Shown: in pieces, positions 1 through 7,439 of the stretch
Numbering within the stretch: the stretch's first letter is position 1
Layout of the letters: every line of letters starts with the position of its first letter
Source: an uncultured Ardenticatenia bacterium
Lineage (GTDB): Bacteria; Chloroflexota; Anaerolineae; Promineifilales; Promineifilaceae
Assembly: GCA_937858165.1 (NCBI GenBank)
Contig: CALLZA010000490.1
Coordinates: forward strand, 1 to 7,474
Length of the DNA: 7,474 bases
Direction: 5' to 3'
Translations under genes and position numbers: made by a program
The notes under the pieces: model-generated
The model's database searches: none
What the model was told of the DNA's origin: nothing
The model's input: the letters and a program-made list of their open reading frames with translations, nothing else

Positions 1-122
1 CATTTCTCTTGTTCTACGACTATTCTATTCCGCTGATTCCTCCTGTTATTGCCGAACTGTTCGTCACTGCGTTTTTTTTGTTTTCTTTTTCTTTTTTTTT
101 GTTTGTTTTTTGTTTTTTTAAA
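1..122. other. Non-biological T-rich read-off sequence
   Basis: From about 71 onward this stretch is almost only T broken by single G or C bases, and 1-70 is AT-rich with no recognisable signal. It lies outside the P5 adapter, so it cannot be genomic. Read on the other strand it is an A-rich tail following the adapter, which is what Illumina reads give when they continue past the end of a short library molecule. An open reading frame starting at 49 runs through it and gives a spurious F/L-rich, signal-peptide-like N-terminus. That frame is not a gene. It shifts into an out-of-frame reading of the real acetyltransferase gene. Confidence 0.85.
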
Positions 123-189
123 GATACGGCGACCACCGAGATCTACACTAGATCGCTCGTCGGCAGCGTCAGATGTGTATAAGAGACAG
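123..189 (+). other. Illumina Nextera P5 adapter with i5 index and Tn5 mosaic end
   Basis: The parts occur in the exact commercial order: the P5 segment starting GATACGGCGACCACCGAG and ending ATCTACAC (123-148), index TAGATCGC (149-156, the i5 barcode sold as N/S501), the Read 1 linker TCGTCGGCAGCGTC (157-170), and the 19-bp mosaic end AGATGTGTATAAGAGACAG (171-189). The base at 122 is A where the adapter has T; otherwise the match is complete. The genomic insert starts at 190. The ATG inside the mosaic end (173) opens a false start giving MCIRDR in front of the acetyltransferase frame. Confidence 0.97.
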
Positions 190-242
190 ATCTCGCGCCG
201 CTGCTCGCGGTCATACAGCGCCAGTACTTCACTCACATTCAT
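190..242 (-). CDS. Probable GNAT acetyltransferase, N-terminal fragment truncated by adapter
   Basis: Reading the minus strand from an ATG at 242-240 gives MNVSEVLALYDREQRRE, after which the insert ends at the P5 adapter. The LYDREQR string resembles the start of a GNAT-type acetyltransferase group I recall from Chloroflexota and Actinobacteria, in which an Arg/Glu-rich start precedes the acetyl-CoA-binding fold. A weak ribosome site (CAGG) lies 9 nt upstream of the ATG. The gene is divergent from the acetyltransferase at 326 and shares the 83-bp region between them. Only 17 codons remain, so the assignment rests on N-terminal resemblance alone. Read-through into the adapter would add the non-biological string CLLYTSDAADE, which should not be annotated. 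Confidence 0.45.
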
Positions 243-265
243 GCTTATGTACCTGGGCGGCTCAT

Positions 266-294
266 TTGTTGTCCGTGCCACCAAATGGGATAAT
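266..294 (+). promoter_or_regulatory. Candidate promoter for the four-gene plus-strand operon
   Basis: A -10-like hexamer GATAAT (289-294) is preceded by TG one base upstream (286-287), making an extended -10 element. TTGTTG (266-271) sits 17 nt upstream as a weak -35. A start of transcription near 301 would leave a leader of about 25 nt before the GTG at 326, with the ribosome site well placed inside it. On the opposite strand TAGAAT (298-293) overlaps the same bases and could serve the divergent fragment. This is motif evidence only. Confidence 0.45.
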
Positions 295-312
295 TCTAGC
301 CGAAGCTCTGCT

Positions 313-319
313 GGAGGAG
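313..319 (+). promoter_or_regulatory. Shine-Dalgarno site fixing a GTG start
   Basis: GGAGGAG at 313-319 is a near-perfect anti-16S match placed 6 nt before GTG at 326-328. It decides the start of the first operon gene, because no other in-frame start between the adapter and the conserved part of the protein has such a site. Starts placed further upstream fall in the adapter or in the intergenic region. Confidence 0.8.
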
Positions 320-325
320 TGTATT

Positions 326-910
326 GTGGACGACAAATCCTACTTCTGGCAAGGACAGATCACCCGCTTGCGCCCCTTGTCGGTCGACGACACGGAGGAA
401 GCGTTGCGCGATCGGCTCGACAGCCCCGGACGGCAGATGCTGCAGCTGGGCGTCGAACTGCCGACCAGCGCCGACGCCATGCGCGCCCGGCTGGCCGAGC
501 GTGCCGACTGCCGCGACGTGGACGGCCTCATCCTGTTCACGATCGAAAACTTCGACGGCCAAAACGTTGGCGGTCTGTCGTACCACACCCGCAACCGCAA
601 GGACGGCAACTTCAGCTTTGGCGTGCGTGTGACGCTGCCGTTCCGTGGCCGCGGCTACGCCACCGACGCGACGCGCATCCTGCTGCGCTACGCCTTCCTG
701 GAGCGGCGCTACCACAAGTGCAACTCAGCCTGTGTCGAGAACAACATCGCCTCCATGCGTTTGCACCTGTCCCTTGGCTTCCGCGAGGAGGGACGCCGGC
801 GCGAGACGATCTTCTACAACGGGCGCTACTACGATGAACTGCTCTTCGGCCTGACGCGCGACGAGTTCGACGCCAACGACGCGCCCCACCGGCTGGAGTG
901 GCTACAGTAA
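326..910 (+). CDS. GNAT family N-acetyltransferase (RimJ/RimL-like)
   Basis: This 194-residue protein probably transfers acetyl from acetyl-CoA to an amine, either a protein N-terminus or a small molecule; the substrate cannot be read from sequence. The acetyl-CoA loop is LPFRGRGYATDA (residues 104-115), matching the R/Q-x-x-G-x-G/A signature. It is followed by the ENN-x-AS-x-R-x-HLSLGFREEG segment (138-156), typical of RimJ/RimL-type enzymes, and a YYDELLFGL C-terminal strand. The start is GTG at 326 because GGAGGAG lies 6 nt upstream and the resulting length is normal for the family. A longer reading from 173 begins inside the P5 adapter (MCIRDR) and is an artefact. It is the first gene of the operon; the dehydrogenase ATG follows 13 nt after its TAA. 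Confidence 0.88.
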   Translation: MDDKSYFWQGQITRLRPLSVDDTEEALRDRLDSPGRQMLQLGVELPTSADAMRARLAERADCRDVDGLILFTIENFDGQNVGGLSYHTRNRKDGNFSFGVRVTLPFRGRGYATDATRILLRYAFLERRYHKCNSACVENNIASMRLHLSLGFREEGRRRETIFYNGRYYDELLFGLTRDEFDANDAPHRLEWLQ

Positions 911-923
911 CGAGGGAGTCCCC

Positions 924-1820
924 ATGAACACCGATCACATCCGCCACATCCTGGTTGTCGGCGCGGGCACGATGGGCCGGCAAATCGCCTGGCAGTGCGC
1001 CACCCACGGCTTTGACGTAACCCTGACTGACGCCGACCCGGCGGCGCTGGCCCGGGCGGCAGCGGCCGTGGAGCGCTTCGCCGCCGGGGCAGTCGGCGCG
1101 GGGGCGCTGAGCGAGGCGGAAGCCCGCGCCGCGCTCGACCGCTTGCGCGCCAGTGCTGAACCCGACTATGCCGGCGTCGATCTGGTCAGCGAGTCGGTCT
1201 ACGAAGACCCAACCGTGAAGGGGCAGGTTTTCGCCCACCTCAACACCCTCTGTCCGCCCGCCACCCTGTTCACCACCAACACCTCAACCCTCCTACCGTC
1301 GATGTTCGCCGCGGCCACCGGTCGGCCGGACCGCTTCTGCGCCCTGCACTTCCACCTGCCGGTCTGGACGGCCAACGTGGCCGACGTGATGGGGCATGCG
1401 GGCACGTCGGCCGAGACGCTGGCCACCGTGGCCGCCTTCGCCCGCCGCATCGGGCAGATTCCCATCGTCCTGCACACGGAGCATTCCGGCTACGTCTTCA
1501 ATGACATGTTCAACGCCCTCAACACAGCGGCCATCGGGCTGGTGGCCGGCGGCGTGGCCACCATCGAGGACGTTGACCGGGCGTGGATGGGCATTATGAA
1601 GATGCCCGTCGGGCCGGGCGGCTGGCTCGACGACATCGGCCTCGACACCGTCTGGCGCATCACCGACTACTGGGCCGGAGTGACCGGCGACCCGCGGCTA
1701 CAGCAAAACGCCGCGCTGCTGAAGGGCTACGTCGATCAGGGGCGGCTGGGCGTCAAGAGCGGGCGGGGGTTCTATGAGTATCCGAACCCGGCCTATACCA
1801 CTGAAGGATTCCTCGGTTGA
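924..1820 (+). CDS. 3-hydroxyacyl-CoA dehydrogenase family protein, NAD-dependent
   Basis: This 298-residue single-domain enzyme resembles L-3-hydroxyacyl-CoA / 3-hydroxybutyryl-CoA dehydrogenase, which oxidises a 3-hydroxyacyl-CoA with NAD. The Rossmann loop GAGTMG is at 13-18 and Asp36 ends the second strand, fitting NAD preference. NTST (119-122) supplies the conserved Ser121, HFHLP the catalytic His142, and GYVFN Asn193. The C-terminal domain closes with RLGVKSGRGFYEYPNP. Counting from His142, the position of the catalytic Glu of the human enzyme (H158/E170) is Asp154, within NVADVM. From memory a bacterial subfamily has D here (VVDIM), so this may define a subfamily with another substrate. 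No enoyl-CoA hydratase or thiolase is adjacent. The ATG is preceded by GAGGGAG (912-918), 5 nt away. The gene ends 4 nt before the peptidase start. Confidence 0.88.
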   Translation: MNTDHIRHILVVGAGTMGRQIAWQCATHGFDVTLTDADPAALARAAAAVERFAAGAVGAGALSEAEARAALDRLRASAEPDYAGVDLVSESVYEDPTVKGQVFAHLNTLCPPATLFTTNTSTLLPSMFAAATGRPDRFCALHFHLPVWTANVADVMGHAGTSAETLATVAAFARRIGQIPIVLHTEHSGYVFNDMFNALNTAAIGLVAGGVATIEDVDRAWMGIMKMPVGPGGWLDDIGLDTVWRITDYWAGVTGDPRLQQNAALLKGYVDQGRLGVKSGRGFYEYPNPAYTTEGFLG

Positions 1821-1824
1821 CACA

Positions 1825-3671
<1,847 letters not shown>

Positions 3672-3675
<4 letters not shown>

Positions 3676-4007
3676 CGTCCCTGCTGGCCATGTACGTCAT
3701 CTTCGGGCTGCTGCTGGCTGGGCTGTCCGTGCCGTTACTGCTGGACAAGATTCCGCCCAACGGCTGGTACGGCTTTCGCGTGCCCAGCACGCTCTACAAT
3801 GCTGAACTGTGGTACAAGGTCAACCGCTACATGGCGCGGTGGATGTTAGCGACGGGGATCATCACCGCGGGCGGCGCGGTGGCCCTGTTCTTCGTGCCCG
3901 GCCTCAGCGTGGACGCCTATGCCTGGCTCTGCCTGCTGGTCTTCGCGCTACCGTTCGGGTTGGGGGTGGCGCTCAGCTTTCGCTACTTGCGCAAGATAGC
4001 CATGTAG
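3672..4007 (+). CDS. SdpI family small integral membrane protein
   Basis: This is a 111-residue membrane protein with three predicted hydrophobic segments, about residues 4-24, 57-75 and 82-103. Between the first two lies NGWYGFRVPSTLYNAELWYKV (residues 30-50). This matches the G-x-R-x-P-x-S/T ... N-x-E-x-W-x-x-x-N signature of the SdpI/YhfL domain. In Bacillus subtilis SdpI protects against the SdpC toxin and helps control the SdpR repressor, but most family members are uncharacterised and no SdpC or SdpR gene is visible here. The start is ATG 3672, which overlaps the TGA of the peptidase as ATGA, so it is translationally coupled. An open frame extends far upstream inside the peptidase gene but is a shadow. 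The last 25 bp overlap the end of the opposing acetyltransferase gene. Confidence 0.85.
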
Positions 4008-4513
4008 AGCAAATCATCGTATGCCCCATCACTCCAGACGTGCTGGCGCAGCCGCCCCTCCTCCACAAAGCCGCAGGCGCGGTAGGCACGGATGGCCCGC
4101 TCGTTGCGGGCGTGGACGCGCAGGTAGACGCGCCGCAGATTGAGCTTGGTGAAGCCATACTCGACCAGCAGCCCGACCGCCTCGCGGCCATAGCCCCGCC
4201 CCCAGTACGCCTTGTCGCCGATGGTGATCCCCAGTTCGGCCGTCTGGGCAAACGGATCGCGGTGGTTCAGGCCGCAAAAGCCGATGAGTTTACCGTCGGC
4301 CTCAATGGCGAAGTTGACGCCCTGGGTGTTGCCGGCGCGCCCGCCCTCGGCCGCGCCCCGGTCGAAGTCGGCGAAGGCGCGGGCTAACGACTGCGGCCAT
4401 GGCGGGTCGCCGCCGCCGGCCAACTCAACTGCCACGTCGTTGTTGATGGCGTGGATGGTGGGAATGTCGTCGCGCTCGATGGCGCGGAGGGTAATGCGCT
4501 GGTCAGACAGCAT
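3983..4513 (-). CDS. GNAT family N-acetyltransferase (RimJ/RimL type)
   Basis: This 176-residue protein has the full RimJ/RimL-like fold pattern. It starts with RITLRAIERDD (6-16) and has GKLIGFCGL (74-82) and the AELGITIGDKAYWGRGYGREA strand plus acetyl-CoA loop (92-112). It then shows LRVHARNERAIRAYRACGFVEEGRLR (131-156) with Asn137. It probably acetylates a protein N-terminus, antibiotic or other amine; the substrate is not known. ATG 4513 is supported by GAGAGG (4527-4522), 8 nt upstream. The gene lies 37 nt downstream of the flavin oxidoreductase on the same strand and is probably cotranscribed with it. Its TAG at 3985-3983 falls inside the coding end of the SdpI gene. It differs in sequence from the acetyltransferase at 326 and is not a recent duplicate. 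Confidence 0.88.
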   Translation of the reverse strand: MLSDQRITLRAIERDDIPTIHAINNDVAVELAGGGDPPWPQSLARAFADFDRGAAEGGRAGNTQGVNFAIEADGKLIGFCGLNHRDPFAQTAELGITIGDKAYWGRGYGREAVGLLVEYGFTKLNLRRVYLRVHARNERAIRAYRACGFVEEGRLRQHVWSDGAYDDLLYMAILRK

Positions 4514-4550
4514 AGCCTTCGCCTCTCAACTATAGATGGGTTTGCCCCGG

Positions 4551-5732
4551 TTATGCGCCGCGAATGCGACCCGGCAACGACGCCGGATCAACCTCATCCC
4601 CCGCCTCGATCAGCGCCCGCGCCTCGTCCACCTTCTCCCAGACATCGACCAACATCACCCCACGCACGCGCCCGTCCTGCACATAGTACAGCACGCCCTT
4701 CTTGAACACCTCCTGCCAATCCTCCACGATCGCCAACCGGCTGTCACACTGTCCCACCGCTTCGTAGCTAAGTTCGAACAGGTCGGAGTAGAACATGGGC
4801 AGATAGCGATACGGTTCGCCCGCGCCGGTCATGTTGCGCCCCGCCGCCCGGCCCATCGCCCGCGCCGCGTCGGCGTGCTCCACGCGGCGGCGCATCCCCA
4901 GTATGGCGTCGGGGTAGTTGGCCACATCGCCCGCGGCGTAGATGTCGGCCGTTGTCGTTTGAAGATGCTCGTCGACCAGAATGCCGTTCTCCACGGCCAA
5001 CACGGCGGCGCGAGCCAGGGCCACGTCGGGCACAATACCGATGCCGGCCACGATACGGTCGGCCGCCAGCCGCCGCCCGTCGCCCAGCGTCACCGTTGCC
5101 CCGCTCGCGTCGGCGGCGATGTCGGTCACCCTCGACTCGGCCAGCACCTCAATACCGTGCTCGCGGTACACGTCAACCAGATGGGCAGCCATTTTGGCTG
5201 GAAAGACACGGTCGCTGATGCCCGCCTCCGGCATGATGAGCGTCACCGCGTTGCCCTGCTTGCGCAGCGACGCCGCCACCTCCGAGCCGATGAAGCCGCC
5301 GCCAATGACGATGAAGCGCGCCCCCCTCTCAACGTCCGCGTGCAGGTCGCGATAGTCGGCTAGGGTACGGTAGTAGTTGACGTGTTCGCCGCCGAAGGGC
5401 AGCCGCCGCGGGTCGCCGCCGGTGGCCAGGAGCAGCCGACCATACGTATGGCTCGCGCCATCGTCGAGCGTCACCGCCCGCGCCGCCGGGTCGAGGGCCA
5501 CCACACGACGGCCGAAGTATGGCTGCACATTCCCGGGCAGTTTGACATAAATCTCATCCACCCGCTTCTGGCCGTCCCACAGCTTCTTCGACAACGGCGG
5601 CCGGTCATAGGGTGGCTCCGGCTCGGCCGAGATGAGACCGATGACGCGGGCGTCGTCGCGTTCCCGAATACCGTTGGCCGCCGCCGCGCCGGTCATGCCG
5701 CCGCCAATGATGAGATAGGGGTAGTGGGTCAT
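4551..5732 (-). CDS. FAD-dependent NAD(P)H oxidoreductase (AIF / ferredoxin-reductase-like)
   Basis: This 393-residue flavoprotein has two dinucleotide folds. The FAD fold has GGGMTG (10-15), YDRPPLSK (42-49) and the second FAD-contact motif DIYAAGDVANY (263-273). The NAD(P) fold has IGGGFIGSE (143-151). It lacks a redox-active CxxC, so it is not a disulfide reductase. RVEHADAARAMGRAAGRNMTG (283-303) and MFYSDLFELSYEAVG (313-327) closely resemble apoptosis-inducing factor and rhodocoxin/putidaredoxin reductase-type proteins. It likely passes electrons from NAD(P)H to a ferredoxin or other acceptor, but no ferredoxin, Rieske protein or oxygenase gene is nearby. ATG 5732 is the first start codon after an in-frame TAG on the minus strand and sits directly before the FAD motif. 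No ribosome site precedes it, and a -10 box lies 7 nt upstream, suggesting a leaderless mRNA. The MFS gene is divergent. Confidence 0.9.
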   Translation of the reverse strand: MTHYPYLIIGGGMTGAAAANGIRERDDARVIGLISAEPEPPYDRPPLSKKLWDGQKRVDEIYVKLPGNVQPYFGRRVVALDPAARAVTLDDGASHTYGRLLLATGGDPRRLPFGGEHVNYYRTLADYRDLHADVERGARFIVIGGGFIGSEVAASLRKQGNAVTLIMPEAGISDRVFPAKMAAHLVDVYREHGIEVLAESRVTDIAADASGATVTLGDGRRLAADRIVAGIGIVPDVALARAAVLAVENGILVDEHLQTTTADIYAAGDVANYPDAILGMRRRVEHADAARAMGRAAGRNMTGAGEPYRYLPMFYSDLFELSYEAVGQCDSRLAIVEDWQEVFKKGVLYYVQDGRVRGVMLVDVWEKVDEARALIEAGDEVDPASLPGRIRGA

Positions 5733-5739
5733 GGTGTCT

Positions 5740-5748
5740 ATTTTACCA
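5740..5748 (-). promoter_or_regulatory. Extended -10 promoter of the oxidoreductase gene
   Basis: On the minus strand TGG TAAAAT (5748-5740) is an extended -10 element differing from TATAAT by one base. Only 7 nt separate its last base from the ATG at 5732, so transcription should start at or within a base or two of the start codon. A -35 is not evident at the expected distance (TCGGGC), which fits promoters that rely on the extended element. The leader contains no purine-rich ribosome site. Confidence 0.5.
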
Positions 5749-5753
5749 CGAGA

Positions 5754-5781
5754 TTGCCCGCGGCCCGATCTCGGCTAGAAT
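5754..5781 (+). promoter_or_regulatory. Candidate promoter of the MFS transporter gene
   Basis: TTGCCC (5754-5759) and TAGAAT (5776-5781, five of six bases of the -10 consensus) are separated by 16 nt. Transcription would begin near 5788, leaving about 26 nt before the ATG at 5814. This also argues against the in-frame ATG at 5790, which would lie almost on the transcription start. The element partly faces the divergent -10 of the oxidoreductase in the same 81-bp gap, so the two may influence each other. Confidence 0.45.
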
Positions 5782-5800
5782 CCGCGCTCATGTTTCGTAC

Positions 5801-5807
5801 AGGAGAG
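5801..5807 (+). promoter_or_regulatory. Shine-Dalgarno site choosing the MFS start
   Basis: AGGAGAG at 5801-5807 lies 6 nt before ATG 5814. It sits inside the frame of the alternative ATG at 5790, so the downstream ATG is the likelier start. The eight extra residues of the longer form (MFRTGESS) have no support from known family N-termini. Confidence 0.75.
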
Positions 5808-5813
5808 TCCTCT

Positions 5814-7232
5814 ATGCCGCCAACCGCTACGCTCATTACCACCCGGCACCGCCTACTCTACGCCGCCGGTTCCCTCGGCGTAGCCCTGTCCTACCAGGCG
5901 TTCTCGGCCTACATTCAGTTCCTCTACATCGACACCCTGGGTGTGCGCGCGGCGTGGATCGGGCTGGTGTGGGCAGTCTATGGCGTCTGGAACGCGGTCA
6001 ACGACCCGCTGTCGGGCTACTGGTCCGACCGCACGCGCACCCGGTGGGGCCGCCGCGTGCCATGGATGGCCGGCTCGCTCGTGCCGCTGGTCATCACGTT
6101 CTACCTGCTCTGGTTCCCGTTCGGTGGCGGCAATCCCCCGGCCCTGTCCGAGGTTGGCCTGCTGTTCTACTTCCTGCTCATCGTCCTGCTGTTCGACTTC
6201 TGCTGGACGATCTTCGTCATGAACTGGACGGCCCTCTTCCCGGAGATGACCAGCCACGAAAGCGAGCGCGCCGGCCTCTCCGCCGGGCGCGAGGTGTTCT
6301 CCATCTTCGGCTTGCTGGTCGGCGTAGCCCTGCCGCCCCTGCTGGCCGGGGCCAACTGGAGCGACCGTGGCAACATGGCCCTGCTGCTCAGCGCCGTCAC
6401 GGCCGTCTCCCTTCTTCTCGGCCTGCTCGGCAGCCGCGAACGGCCGGAGTTTGCCGCCGAGCCGTCGCCGCCGTTCATGGCATCGGTGCGCCTGACGCTG
6501 CGTAACCGCGACTTTCTGGCCTTCCTGGGCGCGAACCTGATGATCCAGTACGTCTTTCTGGGACTGTCGGCGGCCATCCCGTTCTATGCCAAGTACGTGC
6601 TGGACATCCAGGGGCCGACGACGCTCTTTGGCCTGACACTCGACGCCGACCTACAGAACTCGGTGCTGCTGGCGGCGGCGTTCCTGGCGGCGCTGCCGGC
6701 CATGGCGGTGTGGTGGGCGCTGGCGCGGCGCTTCGGGGCCTATCGAGCGCTGCGCTTCGCCTGCCTCACCGGCGCGGCCACGGCCGTCTACTTCTTCTTC
6801 CCGTCCACCTTCCAGGCCGGCCTCATCGGCACAACCCTCTTCGGCCTCAGCCTGGCCGGGCTGCTCATGTTGACCAACCCGCTGGTGGCCGACATTACCG
6901 ACGAAGACGAACTGCAGACCGGCGCGCGCCGCGAAGGGATGTTCTTCGGCATGAACGGGCTGGTCATCCGCTTCGCCTTCGTCATCCAGGGCATCCTGAC
7001 GGCCATCGTCTTCACCGCCACCGGCTACGTCAACCCGACGGCCGGCATCCTCTTCCCGGAGCAACCCGCTTCGGCCCTGTTTGGCCTGCGGCTGCTGACC
7101 GGTGGCTTCACGGCGCTGGCCCTGGTGGCGGCGTTCGTGCTGCTGGGCGGCTACAGGCTCCACGGGGCGCGGGCCGAACGGGTGCGGGCCGAGGCGGCGG
7201 CGTTGCAGGCACGAAAGCGCGAGGCGCTTTAA
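5814..7232 (+). CDS. MFS transporter, GPH (MelB-like) sugar:cation symporter family
   Basis: This 472-residue inner-membrane transporter is of the usual length, with about twelve hydrophobic segments. The family hallmark is AVNDPLSGYWSDRTRTRWGRR (61-81), at the end of helix 2 and the following loop. In MelB this region carries acidic residues for cation binding; Asp64 and Asp72 are the visible acidic residues. The second half has NPLVADITDEDELQTGARREGMFFG (355-379), the matching signature of the C-terminal bundle. A charged, Ala/Arg/Glu-rich cytoplasmic tail follows residue 447. GPH members import melibiose, xylosides, glucuronides and similar substrates with Na+ or H+; some relatives carry lipids or sulfo-sugars, so the cargo is open. 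No glycosidase is adjacent. The start is ATG 5814 from the ribosome site at 5801. The gene is divergent from the oxidoreductase and followed by an AT-rich hairpin. Confidence 0.88.
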   Translation: MPPTATLITTRHRLLYAAGSLGVALSYQAFSAYIQFLYIDTLGVRAAWIGLVWAVYGVWNAVNDPLSGYWSDRTRTRWGRRVPWMAGSLVPLVITFYLLWFPFGGGNPPALSEVGLLFYFLLIVLLFDFCWTIFVMNWTALFPEMTSHESERAGLSAGREVFSIFGLLVGVALPPLLAGANWSDRGNMALLLSAVTAVSLLLGLLGSRERPEFAAEPSPPFMASVRLTLRNRDFLAFLGANLMIQYVFLGLSAAIPFYAKYVLDIQGPTTLFGLTLDADLQNSVLLAAAFLAALPAMAVWWALARRFGAYRALRFACLTGAATAVYFFFPSTFQAGLIGTTLFGLSLAGLLMLTNPLVADITDEDELQTGARREGMFFGMNGLVIRFAFVIQGILTAIVFTATGYVNPTAGILFPEQPASALFGLRLLTGGFTALALVAAFVLLGGYRLHGARAERVRAEAAALQARKREAL

Positions 7233-7237
7233 TAAGG

Positions 7238-7301
7238 AATTACGAATTAGGAATTAGGAATTCAGAGAGCGCTCTTCATTCCTAATTCCTAATTCCTAAT
7301 T
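7238..7301. repeat. AT-rich heptanucleotide palindrome (hairpin) after the MFS gene
   Basis: Two 24-nt arms, 7238-7261 and 7278-7301, are inverted complements with one mismatch (C at 7243). Each arm is about three copies of the 7-nt unit GAATTAG or its complement. The 16-nt centre holds a perfect 10-bp palindrome AGAGCGCTCT (7266-7275), so the whole can fold into one long hairpin. It sits 5 nt after the MFS stop and 2 nt before the stop of the converging regulator gene, where it could act as a two-way terminator, although there is no clear T-run after the stem. The base composition contrasts sharply with the GC-rich genes. Similar degenerate GAATTAG/GAATTACG repeats are, from memory, scattered through cyanobacterial and Chloroflexota genomes, suggesting a dispersed palindromic repeat. 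Confidence 0.8.
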
Positions 7302-7303
7302 GC

Positions 7304-7372
7304 TCAGGTTGCGGCTTCATCCAGCGTCACCAACCCCGTGCGCACGGCGTAGAGCGCGGCCTGGGTGCGGCT
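7304..7372 (-). CDS. LuxR/NarL-type response regulator, C-terminal fragment truncated by adapter
   Basis: The minus strand from 7372 reads 22 codons and a TGA at 7306-7304. The peptide contains RTQAALYAVRTGLVTLDE, which matches the recognition-helix end and C-terminus of LuxR-type helix-turn-helix domains (SRTQAA-x-YA-x-R-x-GLV) in NarL/FixJ response regulators. Such proteins are phosphorylated by a histidine kinase and bind DNA. The rest of the gene lies beyond the P7 adapter and is not in the contig. The mosaic end contains an in-frame ATG (7390-7388) that would produce the false start MCIRDS in front of the fragment. The gene converges on the MFS gene across the hairpin. Confidence 0.75.
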   Translation of the reverse strand, partial: SRTQAALYAVRTGLVTLDEAAT

Positions 7373-7373
7373 G

Positions 7374-7439
7374 CTGTCTCTTATACACATCTCCGAGCCC
7401 ACGAGACCGTACTAGATCTCGTATGCCGTCTTCTGCTTG
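7374..7439 (-). other. Illumina Nextera P7 adapter with i7 index and Tn5 mosaic end
   Basis: Reading along the plus strand: mosaic end CTGTCTCTTATACACATCT (7374-7392), Read 2 linker CCGAGCCCACGAGAC (7393-7407), index CGTACTAG (7408-7415, the i7 barcode sold as N702), and the P7 end ATCTCGTATGCCGTC followed by TTCTGCTTG (7416-7439). The match is complete. The mosaic end is the inverted copy of that at 171-189. Together they could be misread as transposon ends, but they are tagmentation adapters. Confidence 0.97.

Noticed and set aside
49..837. 262-codon plus-strand frame with a hydrophobic, signal-peptide-like start
   Set aside because: Its start lies in T-rich read-off and adapter sequence, and the remainder is an out-of-frame reading of the acetyltransferase gene.
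1774..1824. 17-residue N-terminal extension of the S9 peptidase from ATG 1774
   Set aside because: It overlaps the dehydrogenase gene and its residues simply follow another frame of that gene. The family-like N-terminus begins at 1825. The GGGGG upstream of 1774 keeps it a minor possibility.
3809..4387. 192-codon plus-strand frame across the SdpI/GNAT junction
   Set aside because: It reads SdpI in the wrong frame and then antisense through the GNAT gene. It shows no motif of its own.
4529..4534. TATAGT on the minus strand as a promoter -10 for the RimJ/RimL-type gene
   Set aside because: Predicted transcription would start inside the ribosome site at 4527-4522, and the -35 is poor. Cotranscription with the oxidoreductase explains expression better.
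5382..5813. Long upstream extension of the transporter frame
   Set aside because: It runs antisense through the oxidoreductase gene and lacks membrane features. The ribosome site at 5801 places the start at 5814.
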